Shown: positions 40,639-53,000, numbered from the stretch's first letter. The stretch is 64,000 nt of DNA from Erythrocercus mccallii (GCA_013397435.1 VZRG01000750.1:186001-250000); one strand, 5' to 3'. Numbers and translations are program-made. Notes: generated by a model not told the origin, from the sequence alone.

Positions 40639-43600
40639 AAATTCCCTACATATACTCTTTATGCCTATATTTCTGTCTGCAAAGGGCTCTGGAGGCATTT
40701 GTCTAACTTTTGGCAGAGGCAATGAAGGTTACACAGGTCTAAGAGATTACAAAATAGATTGTGGCTTCCTGACGGCGAGCTGAACGGCAATGACTTACCA
40801 CCTCTCGTCTGCCTTCCCTCATCTCTGCAGCTCTACCTCTGTAGCACAGATACAGAAAAGAGAAAGGTGATGGAATTTGTTGCTTTCTGCAGAGACAGCA
40901 GTTTGCACTGGGATGTGAAAGAGCCCCATGACCATCCACCACACTGCTGGGAAGGGTGAAGAAGATGCAGCCATTAAGATTTTCTCCTTTCATGGTCCAG
41001 CAGCCAATTACCTCAGCCCAACTGCTCAGAAAATTGCAACCTAACAGAATTGTTAAAATTGAAGTCATCAAAAATGTTTGTCAGATTCTTCATTCCTGAA
41101 TGCTCTGCTCCCTGTCCTGGAAACTCTGCAGTACATAAGCAAGACCAACGTCACAAAACCTTACCCCACACTGCTAAACCTTGAATTGGATGAGCAGCTA
41201 CAGAGCGTCCTCCCCCAAAACAAGCCACGATAGGCAGGTTTGGTGTGCCTGCACACAGCACTCACCCTGACAAGACAAAAGGAGACACAGCAAAACTGTC
41301 TATCTTTGGCACCGAGGACTTGGTGAAAGGGTTTTATTGCTATCAATTCCCCACTATAGAGCAGCTGTGATGAACTGCACTTGAAGAAATCAGGAAAGAA
41401 CAAAGCACAGATGTGAACTCGGAAGGGGGTGTCATCAGCCCACCACAGGCATGACCTCCTGTGCAGGTCACACCTAAGGATTGGAGAAGGACATGCTGTC
41501 CTCCCACAGACAGCTTCTTCCTAAACATGGCTACTACAGTATCACCTTATAGCTCCTTTGGATCTGGAACACTGAGAATACACCAGACATGATCAAAACC
41601 TTGTTGAGTGCATGGCAACAAAGATAATACAGCAAATGAGAGGGATGGAGCTGTGAACCATACAAACCTGAACTTGCTCAAAATGCAAAAACAACAGTAT
41701 TTCCATAGCTTCAGGTCAGGCCTGAATGATACATAGAAACATTTAGATATAATTCAGAAAGTTGCTGCTATTTTTGTAAAATACAGCCAGAGTAATATTG
41801 AAGAGATTTTTTGTGAACAACTGGCTTTGTTAAATTCTCTAGTTCTCCTTTTTTTTGTCCATTAATTTCAAATCAGTCCGCTAAGTCTTGTTAATTACAA
41901 GGAAAACAAATTTGCTCAAGAAACAATTATCCACTATGTAAATAATACTCTTAGTTGTCTGTTTAACTACCTTTGCAAAATAAATTCAGCAAGCTCTCTT
42001 AAAAGATTTTGCTTAAAAAAGAAAAAAAAAGAGTTTTCTTTTATGATAAATAAGGCCTTCTGTTTAGCATCCAGGGTTCATTCAGACTTTCAGCTCAAAA
42101 CTGAGAATTTCTCTTTAATTTCTCTGAGAGTAGATCAGGCCCTAAAAGATGCACATATGGATTTGGCCATCCCAGTTCTGGCAGTGCTCATGGCACCTCC
42201 ATTGAGCACTGTCAGGACCGGATCCCAGTCTGGAGACTGGCCACATTCTGCACAGCAGCAGTGCTGCAAGCTGTGCATACAAAAAGTGAAGTTTAATTCC
42301 AGATGGCTCATCCATCTCTCATTCCCTGGAGCAAGCAGAAACTGCCCTTCATCCATACACTTGTAGAGGGAAAAGAAGCATTCACCGTATGAGGAAGGTC
42401 TCTTGGCTTGACAGAAGTGCGTCAGGAGTGACACAATGCCTGGGTATGACTTGCAGCGCAGCCACAGCAGCCAGACACCAACCCACACTTAGTCAAGCAT
42501 TCATGCATGCCCTGCTACTGACAGTAGCTACAACTTAGCTCACACATGCCTACAGAAGCAGCAAGCAGCACCATATCTGCATGTTAAATGTCATCTGGCT
42601 GCAACTCCCTTTTCTGCAGAAAGAAGTCAGCATGTGTAGGTGCACCAAGGAGTCCCAAACCACCTTTTCAAGGCCAGGCTATGCTGTCCACAGATGGCAA
42701 CAGGCTTTGCCTTGGAGCTGCAACAACATGGCACAGCAGCAGGACTGAACAGACCCAACCTTCCTCAGCCTCATCACCCTCTGCTCTATTTCTGCAAACA
42801 GCTCAACAACAACAACAAAAACACCACCCTGAGAACTTGCTTTGGCTAAATCAAGTTTTTTTAATAGGTATTCTAAGATAGTCACTTATCAAAAGACAGC
42901 TTTAGCATGCTTTCCCCCCAACAAAATACGTATATTAAATTTATATGGTCATTACTTATAGAAATTCTAACAGAGACTAAATTCTACCAGAGACTAAAGT
43001 GCCCACGGATTTATCTGCCCTTTTCTTGACATCAGAGCCTCAGTGAAAAATCATGAAGGCTGCTGATGCTTCTCATTCAACTTTACAAAACTAGTGGTTT
43101 TGTTGGGGTTTTGGAGGGGAGGGGAAGATTCATCCACAGTCATCAGTTCAAAAACTACATTTTTCTGTGTTCTTTATATTGATATAGTATCTATCAATAC
43201 TTCAGAAACACAAGTCATTGCCCCTAGTATTTACTACAAACCTAAGACAGTCCTTCCAAGAAATAACAAAGTAGAAACTTAAATGATGGAAAGCTATGTT
43301 AAAATGTTGCCATTTTAACATGTCTAGCCATACTTTAAAAAGTGGATACAAAAAGAGAAACATTATATTTGGTCTTTTTTTTAATTAGGACTTTAGAAAG
43401 TCCTTTTTAAAATTGTTTCAGACCCAAAGATGCTGTAACACTAGGAAACGAGTTATGAAGCTGTACACAGTATATTCTAGAGTAGATGATGAATACCTCA
43501 GGTTTTATCCCTCTGCTTTTCCTGGTTTAAATCACAGTATAGTTGTACACCTACATTTCCTACAGTATTACAGACTATACTCCTAAACCACAACATTTTG

Positions 43601-45900
43601 CTGTTAAATGCAGTAGTTTGCCTCAACGCTATTTATTTTAAAACCAAATGCCTTAAGCTGTAACATGAGATGACCAGCAACTGAAAGATTATAGGACTTT
43701 ATCAGAGAAACTGTTCATCTTTTGAGGACTGGAATTACTTTTTTCCACATAAACTCAAGCCCAAATACAGACATCACTTGAAGAAATCATCAAGCTCAAG
43801 CTCCTGCATGAGAACAATTTTGAGGAGTATTTTTAGTATATCCTTAACAGAAAAAAACCCTTTGCAGGAATGAGATTGCACAACTTTAGTTTCTTTCAGT
43901 TTTCCCGAAGGCATAACAGATTTTAAGAACTTCATCAAGTCTTTGGTGCAAACTAGATTCATCTTTTTCTATACAGTCACTGACAGAAGAACACAGACCA
44001 CTTCTCACTAATTTTAATACTCCAGCATCTTCCTGTCCCCTCCTCTCATCTCTTTCTGCTGGAAATGAGCTTGTCTAGCTTTGTGGAATACACTTTCCAA
44101 GCACACATATTCTCTGCAGATACATTTTCTAAAACCTTCCTAAGCCCTGGTGACTATTTCTGGTAGGTGGAGACATTTGAATTTATCTTTCAGGCTGGGG
44201 ACAAAACTGGACACATTATTCTGTTAACTTAAGCTGTGCTAGTAAGAAAAGCTAAATCCTGAACTTCAACAGTACTGCATCCCTGTGCTTTTTGTGATCC
44301 CACATAACCCTCAGATCTGCTTCCATGGTGCTGCTGCCAAGTCGACTTTACCCATCTGCATTATGGGATCTTCTTCCTGAAAATAGTATCTTGTACTCAA
44401 ATACTGCCTTCGAACTTACCAGAAACCTCTTGTCCTCCAAAGCAGAGCATCAAAAACACAGTCTGAAAGCCCTACTCAGTCTCCTTCAGATTTTGTGCCA
44501 ATTCTGTTGATCAATGATGTCGATGTCAACAAGTACAAAGGTGCCAGAACTGTCCCCAGCACCACTTAAACTGACGTTTTATGGTGACTCATAATCATTT
44601 CCTGAGAATTATCACCTGGAATTGTTATCTCTAGACCTTTGGTTCAGCCTTCTCAAAAACTTACTTCACTTGAACAATTTTACTAAGAAAATCCCTACTG
44701 GGTCAGACTGCAGGTCTGTTGTCTGCACTATGTCAATGTCTGAAATTAATAAAAAAAATTGATAAATAATTGTCAGTACTTTCCCAGTCCCAGCTCTGTG
44801 CTCAGCTTGGTGACTCCCTGAGCTACTTGAGGTATTCCACACAAGTCAGCCTTAGTGGGTTTTTCTTCCATTAATTTGTCCGGCTGCTTTTCATGTCCGT
44901 GTAAACTTTCAATATCCACATGCTTCAGAGAGGATTTCCATAGCTTAACTAACCACACATTGAGTCAAAACCAAAAACACATCTCTTTTGTTCATTTTGA
45001 ACCTGCCAGCTTAATAGCATGCTTTCACATTTTCTACTAATAAAAAGTTAGTCCCTACTCAACTTTGCCACATCATTCATAAGACTATCAAAATTTCTAA
45101 AACCTGAAATCTTTCCTCAGACCTGTGTTATCAAATACCACAACAATACAAAGGTTAGACTGGGTCACAAAGCCGCCTCCACCCTGGCAGATCAGGCACA
45201 AGGAAGCACTATTTCACCTTCCTTATGAGAACATTATTGTTAATGGGTCAAAATACTAACCCATTATCAAAACAAAGGCACATGGCAATGCCAGAGGCTG
45301 AAGGACACAGTACTTAGTGCAGATTATAGACGAATGCCCCCTCTGACTAGAAATAATGGGGGTGGGGAAATTAGTTCAACTCAGAATTTCTGCAAATACT
45401 GACATGGTGTTAGAAAGCTATTTAGCCTTACAGGAAAGTTTACTGCCTTTATGATTGCATTGGTGCCTTTATAGTTTTACAGTCAAAGGCATAACTGTGC
45501 CTTCACTAAATAGTTTATTAACTGAAACACATTAAAAACACATCCACTAAAAATACTGTCAAACTAAATCTTAATCTCTACGTTATTGAAAGCAACATCA
45601 TAAAGGTGTGGAACTTGTGCTCTGATAATTCTGGTATTTTAGAATATTTTCAGAATTTCAGAATACTCCCCCACCTCAACAACACTGAGATATTTCTTTT
45701 GCAGTTATTTTATAAACCATAAATTTAGGAGTTAACTTGTGTGTTAACAGTTTTATTATATTTAAGCAAATACTGCAAGACGTTTGCTTATACTTCTAAA
45801 TTTTCAAAATAAACAATTTTAAAATTAAAATATTTCTATTTTCATTAGAAACTTCTTCACTAAAAATAAAGTTTAAAAGGGAAGGTGACATTTAACTCAC

Positions 45901-46033
45901 GAGTTTCTCTCCACCCTGTTAATTTGTCACACTTGCAACAGAAGGAAGACTCAGTCCCGTGGCCAGCCTTTGTACTGGGATGGCTGTGAACCCAGTCCAT
46001 AGGCCGCCCCGCAGCCCGGCGATGCCAACTGAA
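45901..46033 (-). other. Possible alternative non-coding MYO6 exon
   Basis: On the minus strand a 133-nt interval is bounded by a TTCCTTACAG acceptor-like site and a GTGAGTTA donor-like site. It is clearly more GC- and CpG-rich than its surroundings and lies about 0.9 kb downstream of the inferred first exon. It contains an ATG whose frame would meet a stop just after splicing into the exon at 17699-17837, i.e. a short upstream frame. No protein similarity is recognised. It may instead be the fading edge of the CpG-rich promoter region. Confidence 0.25.
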
Positions 46034-46969
46034 CTGTAAGGAATTAGGTCGCCTCAAAGGTCTGTTCCCTCCGGGAGCACCATAGGGCACAAGTCACGAC
46101 ATACTGCTTCTCTGCACCTTTGTAAAAACGGGGCTGACAGTCAGCAGTATTCACTGAAACAACAGATAACAACCATCCTTTTACAGAACCAACCATCTAT
46201 TAGTTCAACTACTTCCATCCTACAGGCCTCTGGTGGCATTTACTACTCCAGAACCTGAGAGCCAAGTATTAGACAAGCACCAACAATATATTTCCTGCAC
46301 TGCAAATCGTATTCTGGACCATTAAGGGGACGAACCTTTTTAAGTTTTCCTATTCGGTAATGAATGTAAGTTACAGGAACGGGGTATTGGTTTTTAGCTG
46401 TACATCACAGTGACACACGCTCGCTCCTCTCCAAACCGCAGCCTGCAAAAGCACTTCGAGCAGAAATACTCCAGAGGAGGTTTTTCCACTGAACTACCAG
46501 TCATACTGTGTTCGGCCAGTAAAGGCTGTAAAAAATTTATTTTCTCTTACAAGGACAATCCCACCAGCACAGAAATGTTTCTGAAGCAAGGAGTGGATCT
46601 CAGCTATAATTCCGCGGGGATAGGATTTCACTGAGCATGATACTAAAAAAAACCCAAACAAGCCCACAAGGGAAAGAATTTCCATGACAGTTAATTTAAG
46701 GAAGTAAAGCACGGTCCAGAGGGGTTCTGACCGCGCTTCACTGGGAAGCTCCAGCTGCGGCAGGTCGGTCCCGCGGTGCTCTGGCCGGGGCGCTCACCCG
46801 CCGAGGGCCCGGCCCTCGCCTCGCCCGCCGCGATCGCACCTGCCCGGGCGGGAGGGGCAGCGGGGCAGCCGGGGGCAGCGCCGCGCCCAGGCCGGGGGCC
46901 GGCGCCTCCCGCCAGGGATAGGGGGGGCGGCGGAGGCCGAGAGGCCGCGTCCTTACCTGCTGATGGATG

Positions 46970-47007
46970 TGGTGGTGGTGGTGGTGGTGGTGGTGGTGGT
47001 GGTGGTG
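46970..47007. repeat. (TGG)n / (CCA)n trinucleotide repeat
   Basis: Twelve and two-thirds perfect TGG units on the plus strand, hence CCA/CAC/ACC in the MYO6 transcript direction, 13 nt upstream of the exon 1 donor. A perfect tract of this length is likely to vary in length between individuals. Confidence 0.95.
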
Positions 47008-47078
47008 CTGCGCCCGGCGCCCCGCTCGCTGCCAGCCCTGCTCCTGCTCCTGCTGCCGCCGCTGCTGCGCGGCTCTGC

Positions 47079-47153
47079 NNNNNNNNNNNNNNNNNNNNNN
47101 NNNNNNNNNNNNNNNNNNNNNNNNNNNNNNNNNNNNNNNNNNNNNNNNNNNNN
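47079..47153. other. Assembly gap (75 N) in CpG island
   Basis: A run of N in the most GC-rich part of the window, probably lost to sequencing bias. Open frames spanning it are artefacts. Confidence 1.
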
Positions 47154-47270
47154 TCTCTCGGCGCCGGGGTTGCCTGACGGGGAGCCACGGCCCCGCGGCG
47201 CCCCTCGGGCGCACCGGGCCCGCAGCCCGCGCCCTCCGCGGCAGCGATGGTGCTGAGGGGCTGGCCCATG

Positions 47271-49731
47271 GTTATTTTGTGTGAGTTGGGTCTCTTTCTT
47301 TATTTTTTACGCACGCGGTTACATAAAAAGTCATTTTGGGAGCTGTCTTTGTCTTCACTGACCATCGCCCCATAAAGGAAGGTGCTGAGCAGGCGGCAGC
47401 TCTCCTGCTGCACAAACCTGGGAAGTCAGAGGCTGTTTCAGCCCAGTTCCTCTCCCAGGCTCCCCCTGGCCCTGTGCTGGCCCTGCCGTGTCCCCAGGGT
47501 CCTGCCTTGGCGGATGTCACACGGATGGGAGCAGCGATGGTCGTACCCGCTGCTGAATGGCAGAACAGCATCGCCTGCCCCAGCCCTGTGCCCCCTGTTC
47601 CTCCTGCAAGGCAGCCCAGGGCCAGCCTCGGCTCTGCCGGATTTCCCTGCCATGTGCCTACACCCATGTGCCTACACCCAGCCACTCATCTCTGCGGCTG
47701 GTGCGCTGCTGTGACCTGGGGAGAGTGGCCCAACTGGACGGCATTGCATCATGCTCAGCCAGGGTGTCACACCGCTGGTGCTACTCACAACCACCCCTCC
47801 CGTGCGGCAGCTTTGCGTCGCCTCCCTGACCCCTGGCTTTGCCACGATTCGTTCCTGGCGTCGCCAGCTGGTTTGTCAGCTTTCCCATAGCACTGTGCTT
47901 CTCTCCACACAATACTTCACCAGCAGCACAATGACCCCGACTGTACATGCAAAGCCTCCTTGTTCTCCACCTCGTGGTTTGTTCATACGTATTTTGCTGA
48001 CAAAGGGAAACAAACCAGTTCATACTTCAAAATCTTGTGTTTTCCTTGATTTTGCAGCCCTAGCTCCCTTTCTTTAAGCACGGTGTGTTTCACTGCATCC
48101 CTTTTGAGTGTTTGGACCACACTAGGGGCATTGTGGGTACAGCCACTAGCTAATAAATAATTTACATAAATTTCTTCAAGCCACAGCTGCCGATGTAGAT
48201 ATGATAGTCATAGCAATGCCTTGGCCTCTTTTAGAGGACAAAGAGAAATCCCAGGGGCTTCTCTAGGGGGAACCTAGAGAAACTCAGGGGGTTCTGTCAA
48301 GGATCAGAGTGGATGTACATATGGAAGGAAAATGGCAGCACATTAGGTGCATGAGTAATCCTGCATCCTGGGCAGAGCACGGGTGGAGTTCAATCCTCTG
48401 TCCAGATTAACATTCCTACAGCTCCTGAAATGTGCTGTGAACTTGTTCTGGTTTTTAAAACATTCCATATGCCTGCAAAGTGGCAAGATGAATTTGATGA
48501 TTGCATGCTCACTTGAGGTAATCTATAATGTAACAATTTGGACAATCAAAACATTGTATAACTTCTAGAGCAGGGAAGCTTGTCTTTGGCAGTACTTTGT
48601 ACAGTCAGCCTTACTTTTATTTGTAAAAGAGAGATAAGGACAATTGTTATCTGGGAAAGAAAAGTGAATAGACAAGTAAATGTAAATGTAAATTCGGTGA
48701 CTCGCTAAAACCACCTCTGTTAGCAAAACAGGATATAATGTCAGGAAACGATCAACAAAATACTTTCAGTGTAAACAATGCAAGCAGTGCTGAGCACTAT
48801 CTCATCCTCTGATGTGCCTCTCCCTCATCAGAAGAAGCATGTCTCTACTTTCTCCCCACTTTTCTCCCTGGGAAATTTAAAAATAACCCAAGACACAGCA
48901 ACATCTGTTCTGTGAATCTTCAGGGAAAACACAGGAAGACTCACAATTGAAACTGGAGTGCAAGAATTTCAACCTAAGCAAAGGGGGGGAAGTGGAAAGA
49001 GAAAACAAGGCAAAACATGTTTTACTGTACCCATTGCTTATATGTAAGGAGCATTTTCAGTTTCATTCCTAGGAAAATTGGATGAACGTCTGTAATTTCA
49101 GCCTAACTGAGACTTTTCAGAACACCAGGAACAGTGCAGATGGGTTGGAGCTGCCAAGCAGTCTTTGTTTAATATCTGTATAAGGAGCAGGTGCAGTTTG
49201 AGGCTGGGAGGGAGGGCAGAGTGCCTTTAGCATCACCCTGTTCCTCCCACACCTCGGTGCACCAGGCGGGGCAAACAGCAGTGGAGAAGCCTCCATTCAC
49301 AAGTGGCAAGGCACAGAGGTGGCGTGTCAGCACTGCTGGAACTCGGGGCAGGCTCACACTGTACACACCACAGCAAGAGGGTCTCTCTTGAGCAACCAGA
49401 GCTATAATAGCACCATCTTAAATGTGCAAACTCTGTGTTCTGGATGGCCTACCAGGAATTCCACAAGCACTCCAAAGGCAGAAAGATTAACAGTAGAAGG
49501 CAGCACAACATTTTGACATTTGACATGCACATGCATCTCTGGTAGCCCTGCCACAAAGAACTGACAATACTTCAGATGTCCAAGGGGTCTTCATTTACAT
49601 AGATATTAAAATCGAACATTTTAATATGAATCCAGGTTCTTATGGACAATAAACCACTTTTGTCAATAAAGTTATGTGTTTTTTAAAAAGATGTGTTTTT
49701 GTAGGAACTACCATATTTTGTCAGAGCTGTT
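47271..49731. other. Intergenic DNA upstream of MYO6
   Basis: The first 0.7 kb (to about 47.95 kb) is GC-rich with several overlapping open frames on both strands, none with recognised similarity; that pattern is typical of stop-poor GC-rich DNA. It contains a 14-bp perfect tandem duplication (47651-47678). A perfect inverted repeat TTCTCTAGG-GGGAA-CCTAGAGAA lies at 48259-48281. Two plus-strand AATAAA words occur at 49648-49653 and 49665-49670. No gene supported. Confidence 0.6.
48259..48281. repeat. Perfect 9-bp inverted repeat
   Basis: TTCTCTAGG, loop GGGAA, CCTAGAGAA. A small hairpin candidate with no assigned role. Confidence 0.7.
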
Positions 49732-49800
49732 GAATGGTAGTTAAGAAGAATGAGCAGGTAAAGTACCCTAGATAATTTCTCAGAAAACCCTGAGAGGATA
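49732..49800 (+). repeat. Left copy of an imperfect 69-bp direct repeat flanking a CR1
   Basis: Begins GAATGGTAGTT and ends CCCTGAGAGGATA. The second copy at 49940-50006 is roughly 80% identical by eye. See the CR1 between them. Confidence 0.85.
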
Positions 49801-49812
49801 TTAGGTTTCTGT

Positions 49813-49939
49813 TCATAGAATCACAGAATTATTTGGGTTGGAAGGGACCTTAAAGATCATCTAGTTCCAGCCCCACTGCCATAGGCAGAGACACCTGCTT
49901 GGCCAGGTTGCTCAAAGCCCCATTCAGGGTGGCCTTGAA
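49813..49939 (-). mobile_element. CR1 LINE 3' fragment, reverse orientation
   Basis: Begins TCATAGAATCACAGAATTAT, then GGGTTGGAAGGGACCTTAAA, GATCATCTAGTTCCAGCCCC and GGTTGCTCAAAGCCCCATTC, the reverse complement of the CR1 3' end. Its inner edge abuts the second copy of the flanking direct repeat exactly. Confidence 0.95.
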
Positions 49940-50006
49940 GAATGGTAGTTTGAAAGGATGGGCAGGTAAAGGACTCCAGGTGATTTCTCAGAAGACCCTG
50001 AGGATA
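49940..50006 (+). repeat. Right copy of the imperfect direct repeat flanking a CR1
   Basis: Begins GAATGGTAGTTTGAAAGG and ends GACCCTGAGGATA; pairs with 49732-49800, differing by about eleven substitutions and a 2-base gap. Confidence 0.85.
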
Positions 50007-53000
50007 ATACATATGTTTTAATTTCAAAAAATATCATACAATGTCCTACTTAAATTTCAATGGAAGTGAATTATTTTGTATAACTCAGTGGATTAAACTT
50101 CAGACTATTCAATATAAATAGGAAAAGGCTCTCACACTTGCATTAAAAATTTCACTCCTGAGATGGTTGGTCTTAAGTGTTTAGTATCATGACTGCTCAG
50201 TTCCTCTCCCCACACTTTATGATGAAACGTTAAATGCAAAAATCTGGTTTGACATTGATTTTAAGCCTTTACTGCATGCATCTTTCCAGGTGGAATGCTT
50301 GTGTTTGAATCATGTCAATGTTAGCTGGCTTTCCCTGTGGATTACACATAGCTACAACTGTTTTACACATCGCATGTAATGGGTAAAGTTCTGTCTGTAA
50401 AAATGTCCATGGCCACTGACTTAAGCCACAGGTGATGACTCAATGTAAGGCCAGAAGTTCATTTGCTTTACAGTTTTTGTTGGCATACTCTATGTGTACA
50501 TGAGTGTGATGTAATGTATCTGTGTAATGTGGTCACAGTAAAATACCTCACAGCTTGCCAGCAGCCACTCTTGGCATTTCCTAACAGCTGAGTATTCTGG
50601 TTTAGCACTTAAGATACTCCCTAAAAATTATTTTATAGTTTTACAATCAGTTTCTGATAAAAACTAAAGTCACTGGTTATAGAACAGTTTTGGAATTACC
50701 CATGCAGAGTTTGCAAATGTGGCTATTGAAGCTGCCAGCACAATTTATTATTTGTCTGGATAAAGAATAGCTTGCTCATATATTTGCAAAAGAACCTTTT
50801 TAACTTGGCTCAAAGTTGAGCAGCTTATGTTCAGAGAAAGAACAAGAAAATTTGCTGGGATTTTAGCAATAGTAGATGACGTTCCTTCCAGGATCAATCT
50901 TTGTTTTTTTTCCAAGCAGGCTTACTCTAGATAAGCACCATTCATTTCCTTATAATGTAAATTATTTACTGGAAATAAATGTTTAAGTCTTCTTTTATCT
51001 GCTCCCTTTTACTTAATGTTATGTGCACACACATAATTCTCCAATTTTGACAGTAGGTGAAATGATCCTTTTTTCTCTCTCTTTCCTGCAGAGTTTACAT
51101 GAACATCTATTTTGACTACACCTGAATTTTTTTAAATATTCTAACTTTTCCACAGGCCTTCTGTATTTCAACAGCTTAATACAAGTTACAAAAAATTTTA
51201 GACATTATGTTTTAAGATAAGAATTCTTATTTAAAGTCTTCCTGTTTAATTTCAATTTGTGAGTAGTTTTTTTTTTTGACAACATGTTAGTTTAGGAAGA
51301 TTGATGGTCTTGCAATTTCACCCCTAGCAATGTGTAACTGGTTTCTGAAGCTGTTTTTTGACTGGGAGTAAGTTTCTTGGACTGGCCCCATTTTTCAATT
51401 TCCTTTCCTTAAAGGATAATTCAATTAAGCAAATAGATTATTTTGAATTGTGGGTAGCTCCAGAGAATGAGGCTTGCATAAATAATAGCATGCAAGGAGG
51501 TAAGGGGAATCCCTGACTTGTGAACTTGCAATTCTTCTGAAGTCCACTGCTTTTCGTTTTACTTTTGTGAGTGAATTCATTCTATAAACACAAACCGTGA
51601 GGACAGGAAAATGAGATTACAGTACCCCAGGGTAGCTGGAAGATATTCCTGGAGCCATCCCAGTATTTGAAGACAGATGGATTCCATTCCTGGTACAACA
51701 CGCCCCATGTCTCTGGGGAAAGAATTTTCTTTTGTTTCTGCCAAAGCTTCTCTTTGGCAAAGATATCATGGGCCCACTCTCATGCATATTTAAAAGAAGA
51801 ATGGGCCCCACCGGTTTAGATGCATCATCTGGAGGATAGGGAGGAGCTCTAGTGCAGGAAAGAGAACCCAGAAAACACCACACAGATAACACACAATACA
51901 AATTACTACAGAGTTGGCTTCTTTAAATTTTCGGTTCCTGCCCCCACTTGCCATCAATTTACTCTGTGATCACTTACATGGAATTCCTTTCTGGGGATGA
52001 ACAGCAGTTGCCAAAAAAATAACCACAGGCTCATCTGAAAAACAGAAGTAGCCTGCAGTAAATAGGTAACCAGTAGATGTCAGGAATAGAACTGTCCTTC
52101 CGTCACGGAGCAGGGGCTATTCACCTGCCGTTAAATGAACTTTAGTATGGATTCAGTACTGAGATCATGGTACTGAGAGCTTCTCAGACTTCTTAGCAAA
52201 GGGAATTCTGTGGGGTTATTAACTAATTTGTAAATCTTTCTGTAAAAGCCACTGTTCATCTAGTGTGTTCGTGAACAGTTATGTCTAGTTAAACATACCT
52301 TGAGGATTTTTCCCATCCCATTTCAGACTGTTAATTTTAGGCATTTTTAGCTTTAGTTTTTGAGCTAGTCTTGGGAAAGAAAAGTTTAAGAGGAATAAGT
52401 AATCCCCTTGAAATTTTAACACACCTTTGGGCAAGGACCAGAGGTCTGGCAATAACCTTATTCACAAAATATGGGGGTCCAGCTGTAGCTCTCCTATGCT
52501 TCAAGTTGATGTAATAAGCAAGAAAACAAAAAATATACATGAGAAAAATGCTGAAAAGGAAGATTGCTAATGCTGCTAAGGTAGGAATGCAAGGAACCTC
52601 CCTCCTGTCTAGCCTTCACTTATCACTGTGGGTTTATTATACAGAAGAGAGAGTTTAATTTACATTGCTTGTTGAATAAATCCACTCTCAAAGATGTGAA
52701 CTCTGTTGTTGCTATCCATCTGGGCAAACCACTTAACAAGCTTGCTGGGGGACCACTGATTACTGTATGAAGAAATAGTACTCTTATGCCAGAAAAATAG
52801 GCTGCCAAAGCAGCACATTGTTTCAGCTCTCTTCCTTTGCAGCGCAGTTACACATGCACTTGAACACTACCAAAAGCACTGACAGACTCAAGTTGCTTCC
52901 CCATACCCTTCCCAAATGTGGGATAACCAGATTATCTTAAACCTCACCCTGAATGCTTTCCTGCTAGTGAGCAGCCCTTGAGCTGAGTTTTACACCCACA

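Larger units (their letters stand above)
17838..46956 (-). other. MYO6 intron 1 (about 29 kb)
   Basis: The interval between the first coding exon and the inferred exon 1 donor. It contains CR1 fragments at 26980-27353, 30981-31168 and 40547-40638, a probable solo LTR at 40162-40469, an AAAT repeat at 26624-26640, and a possible extra 5' exon at 45901-46033. A GC-richer, CpG-poor patch at 35270-35480 shows nothing recognisable. The rest is AT-rich without supportable genes. Large first introns often hold enhancers, but none can be named from sequence. Confidence 0.75.
1..47269 (-). other. MYO6: MYO6 gene, 5' portion (unconventional myosin VI), truncated by window edge
   Basis: Gene-level entry. 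Myosin VI is the actin motor that walks toward the minus end of filaments; it works in endocytosis, Golgi organisation and at the base of hair-cell stereocilia. Six coding exons on the minus strand join in frame with GT-AG junctions and encode about 185 residues that read as the MYO6 N-terminus from MEDGKPVWAPHPTDGF to DIDDRIVE. A GC-rich inferred first exon lies about 29 kb upstream of the start codon. Intron lengths from the start codon downstream are about 5.9, 4.7, 2.4, 0.9 and 1.8 kb. The remaining motor, neck and cargo-binding tail are not in the window. The 5' boundary is approximate because no transcript is available. SENP6 upstream in the same orientation agrees with vertebrate gene order. 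Confidence 0.95.
46957..47269 (-). other. MYO6: Inferred MYO6 exon 1 (5'UTR)
   Basis: The 3' edge is set by the minus-strand junction CATCAGCAG|GTAAGGAC at 46957/46956, a near-consensus donor. The 5' edge is not determined; I give the end of the GC-rich block. It contains an ACC/CAC trinucleotide tract (46970-47007) and a 75-N gap. If spliced to 17837, the frame of the MYO6 start codon stays open through the repeat up to the gap, although no ATG in that frame is seen on the downstream side of the gap. Known MYO6 starts at MEDGK, so I treat this exon as untranslated. Confidence 0.6.
46735..47270. promoter_or_regulatory. CpG island, inferred MYO6 promoter
   Basis: A sharp rise to very high G+C with dense CpG in otherwise AT-rich DNA, including several GC-box-like GGGCGG/CCGCCC words. 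It lies upstream of the MYO6 coding exons and surrounds a good splice donor on the minus strand (46951-46956). No TATA box stands out, as is usual for CpG-island promoters. The start site cannot be fixed from sequence, and the 75-N gap lies in the densest part. Confidence 0.85.

Noticed and set aside
46691..47269. Long minus-strand frames with poly-Pro or poly-His across the CpG island
   Set aside because: They translate a trinucleotide repeat and a run of N in stop-poor GC-rich DNA; no domain is recognisable and the region is better explained as MYO6 promoter and 5'UTR.
47336..47890. 184-codon plus-strand open frame upstream of MYO6
   Set aside because: It lies in GC-rich DNA with overlapping open frames in several other phases on both strands, is low in complexity (Ala/Pro-rich), and has no recognised homology.
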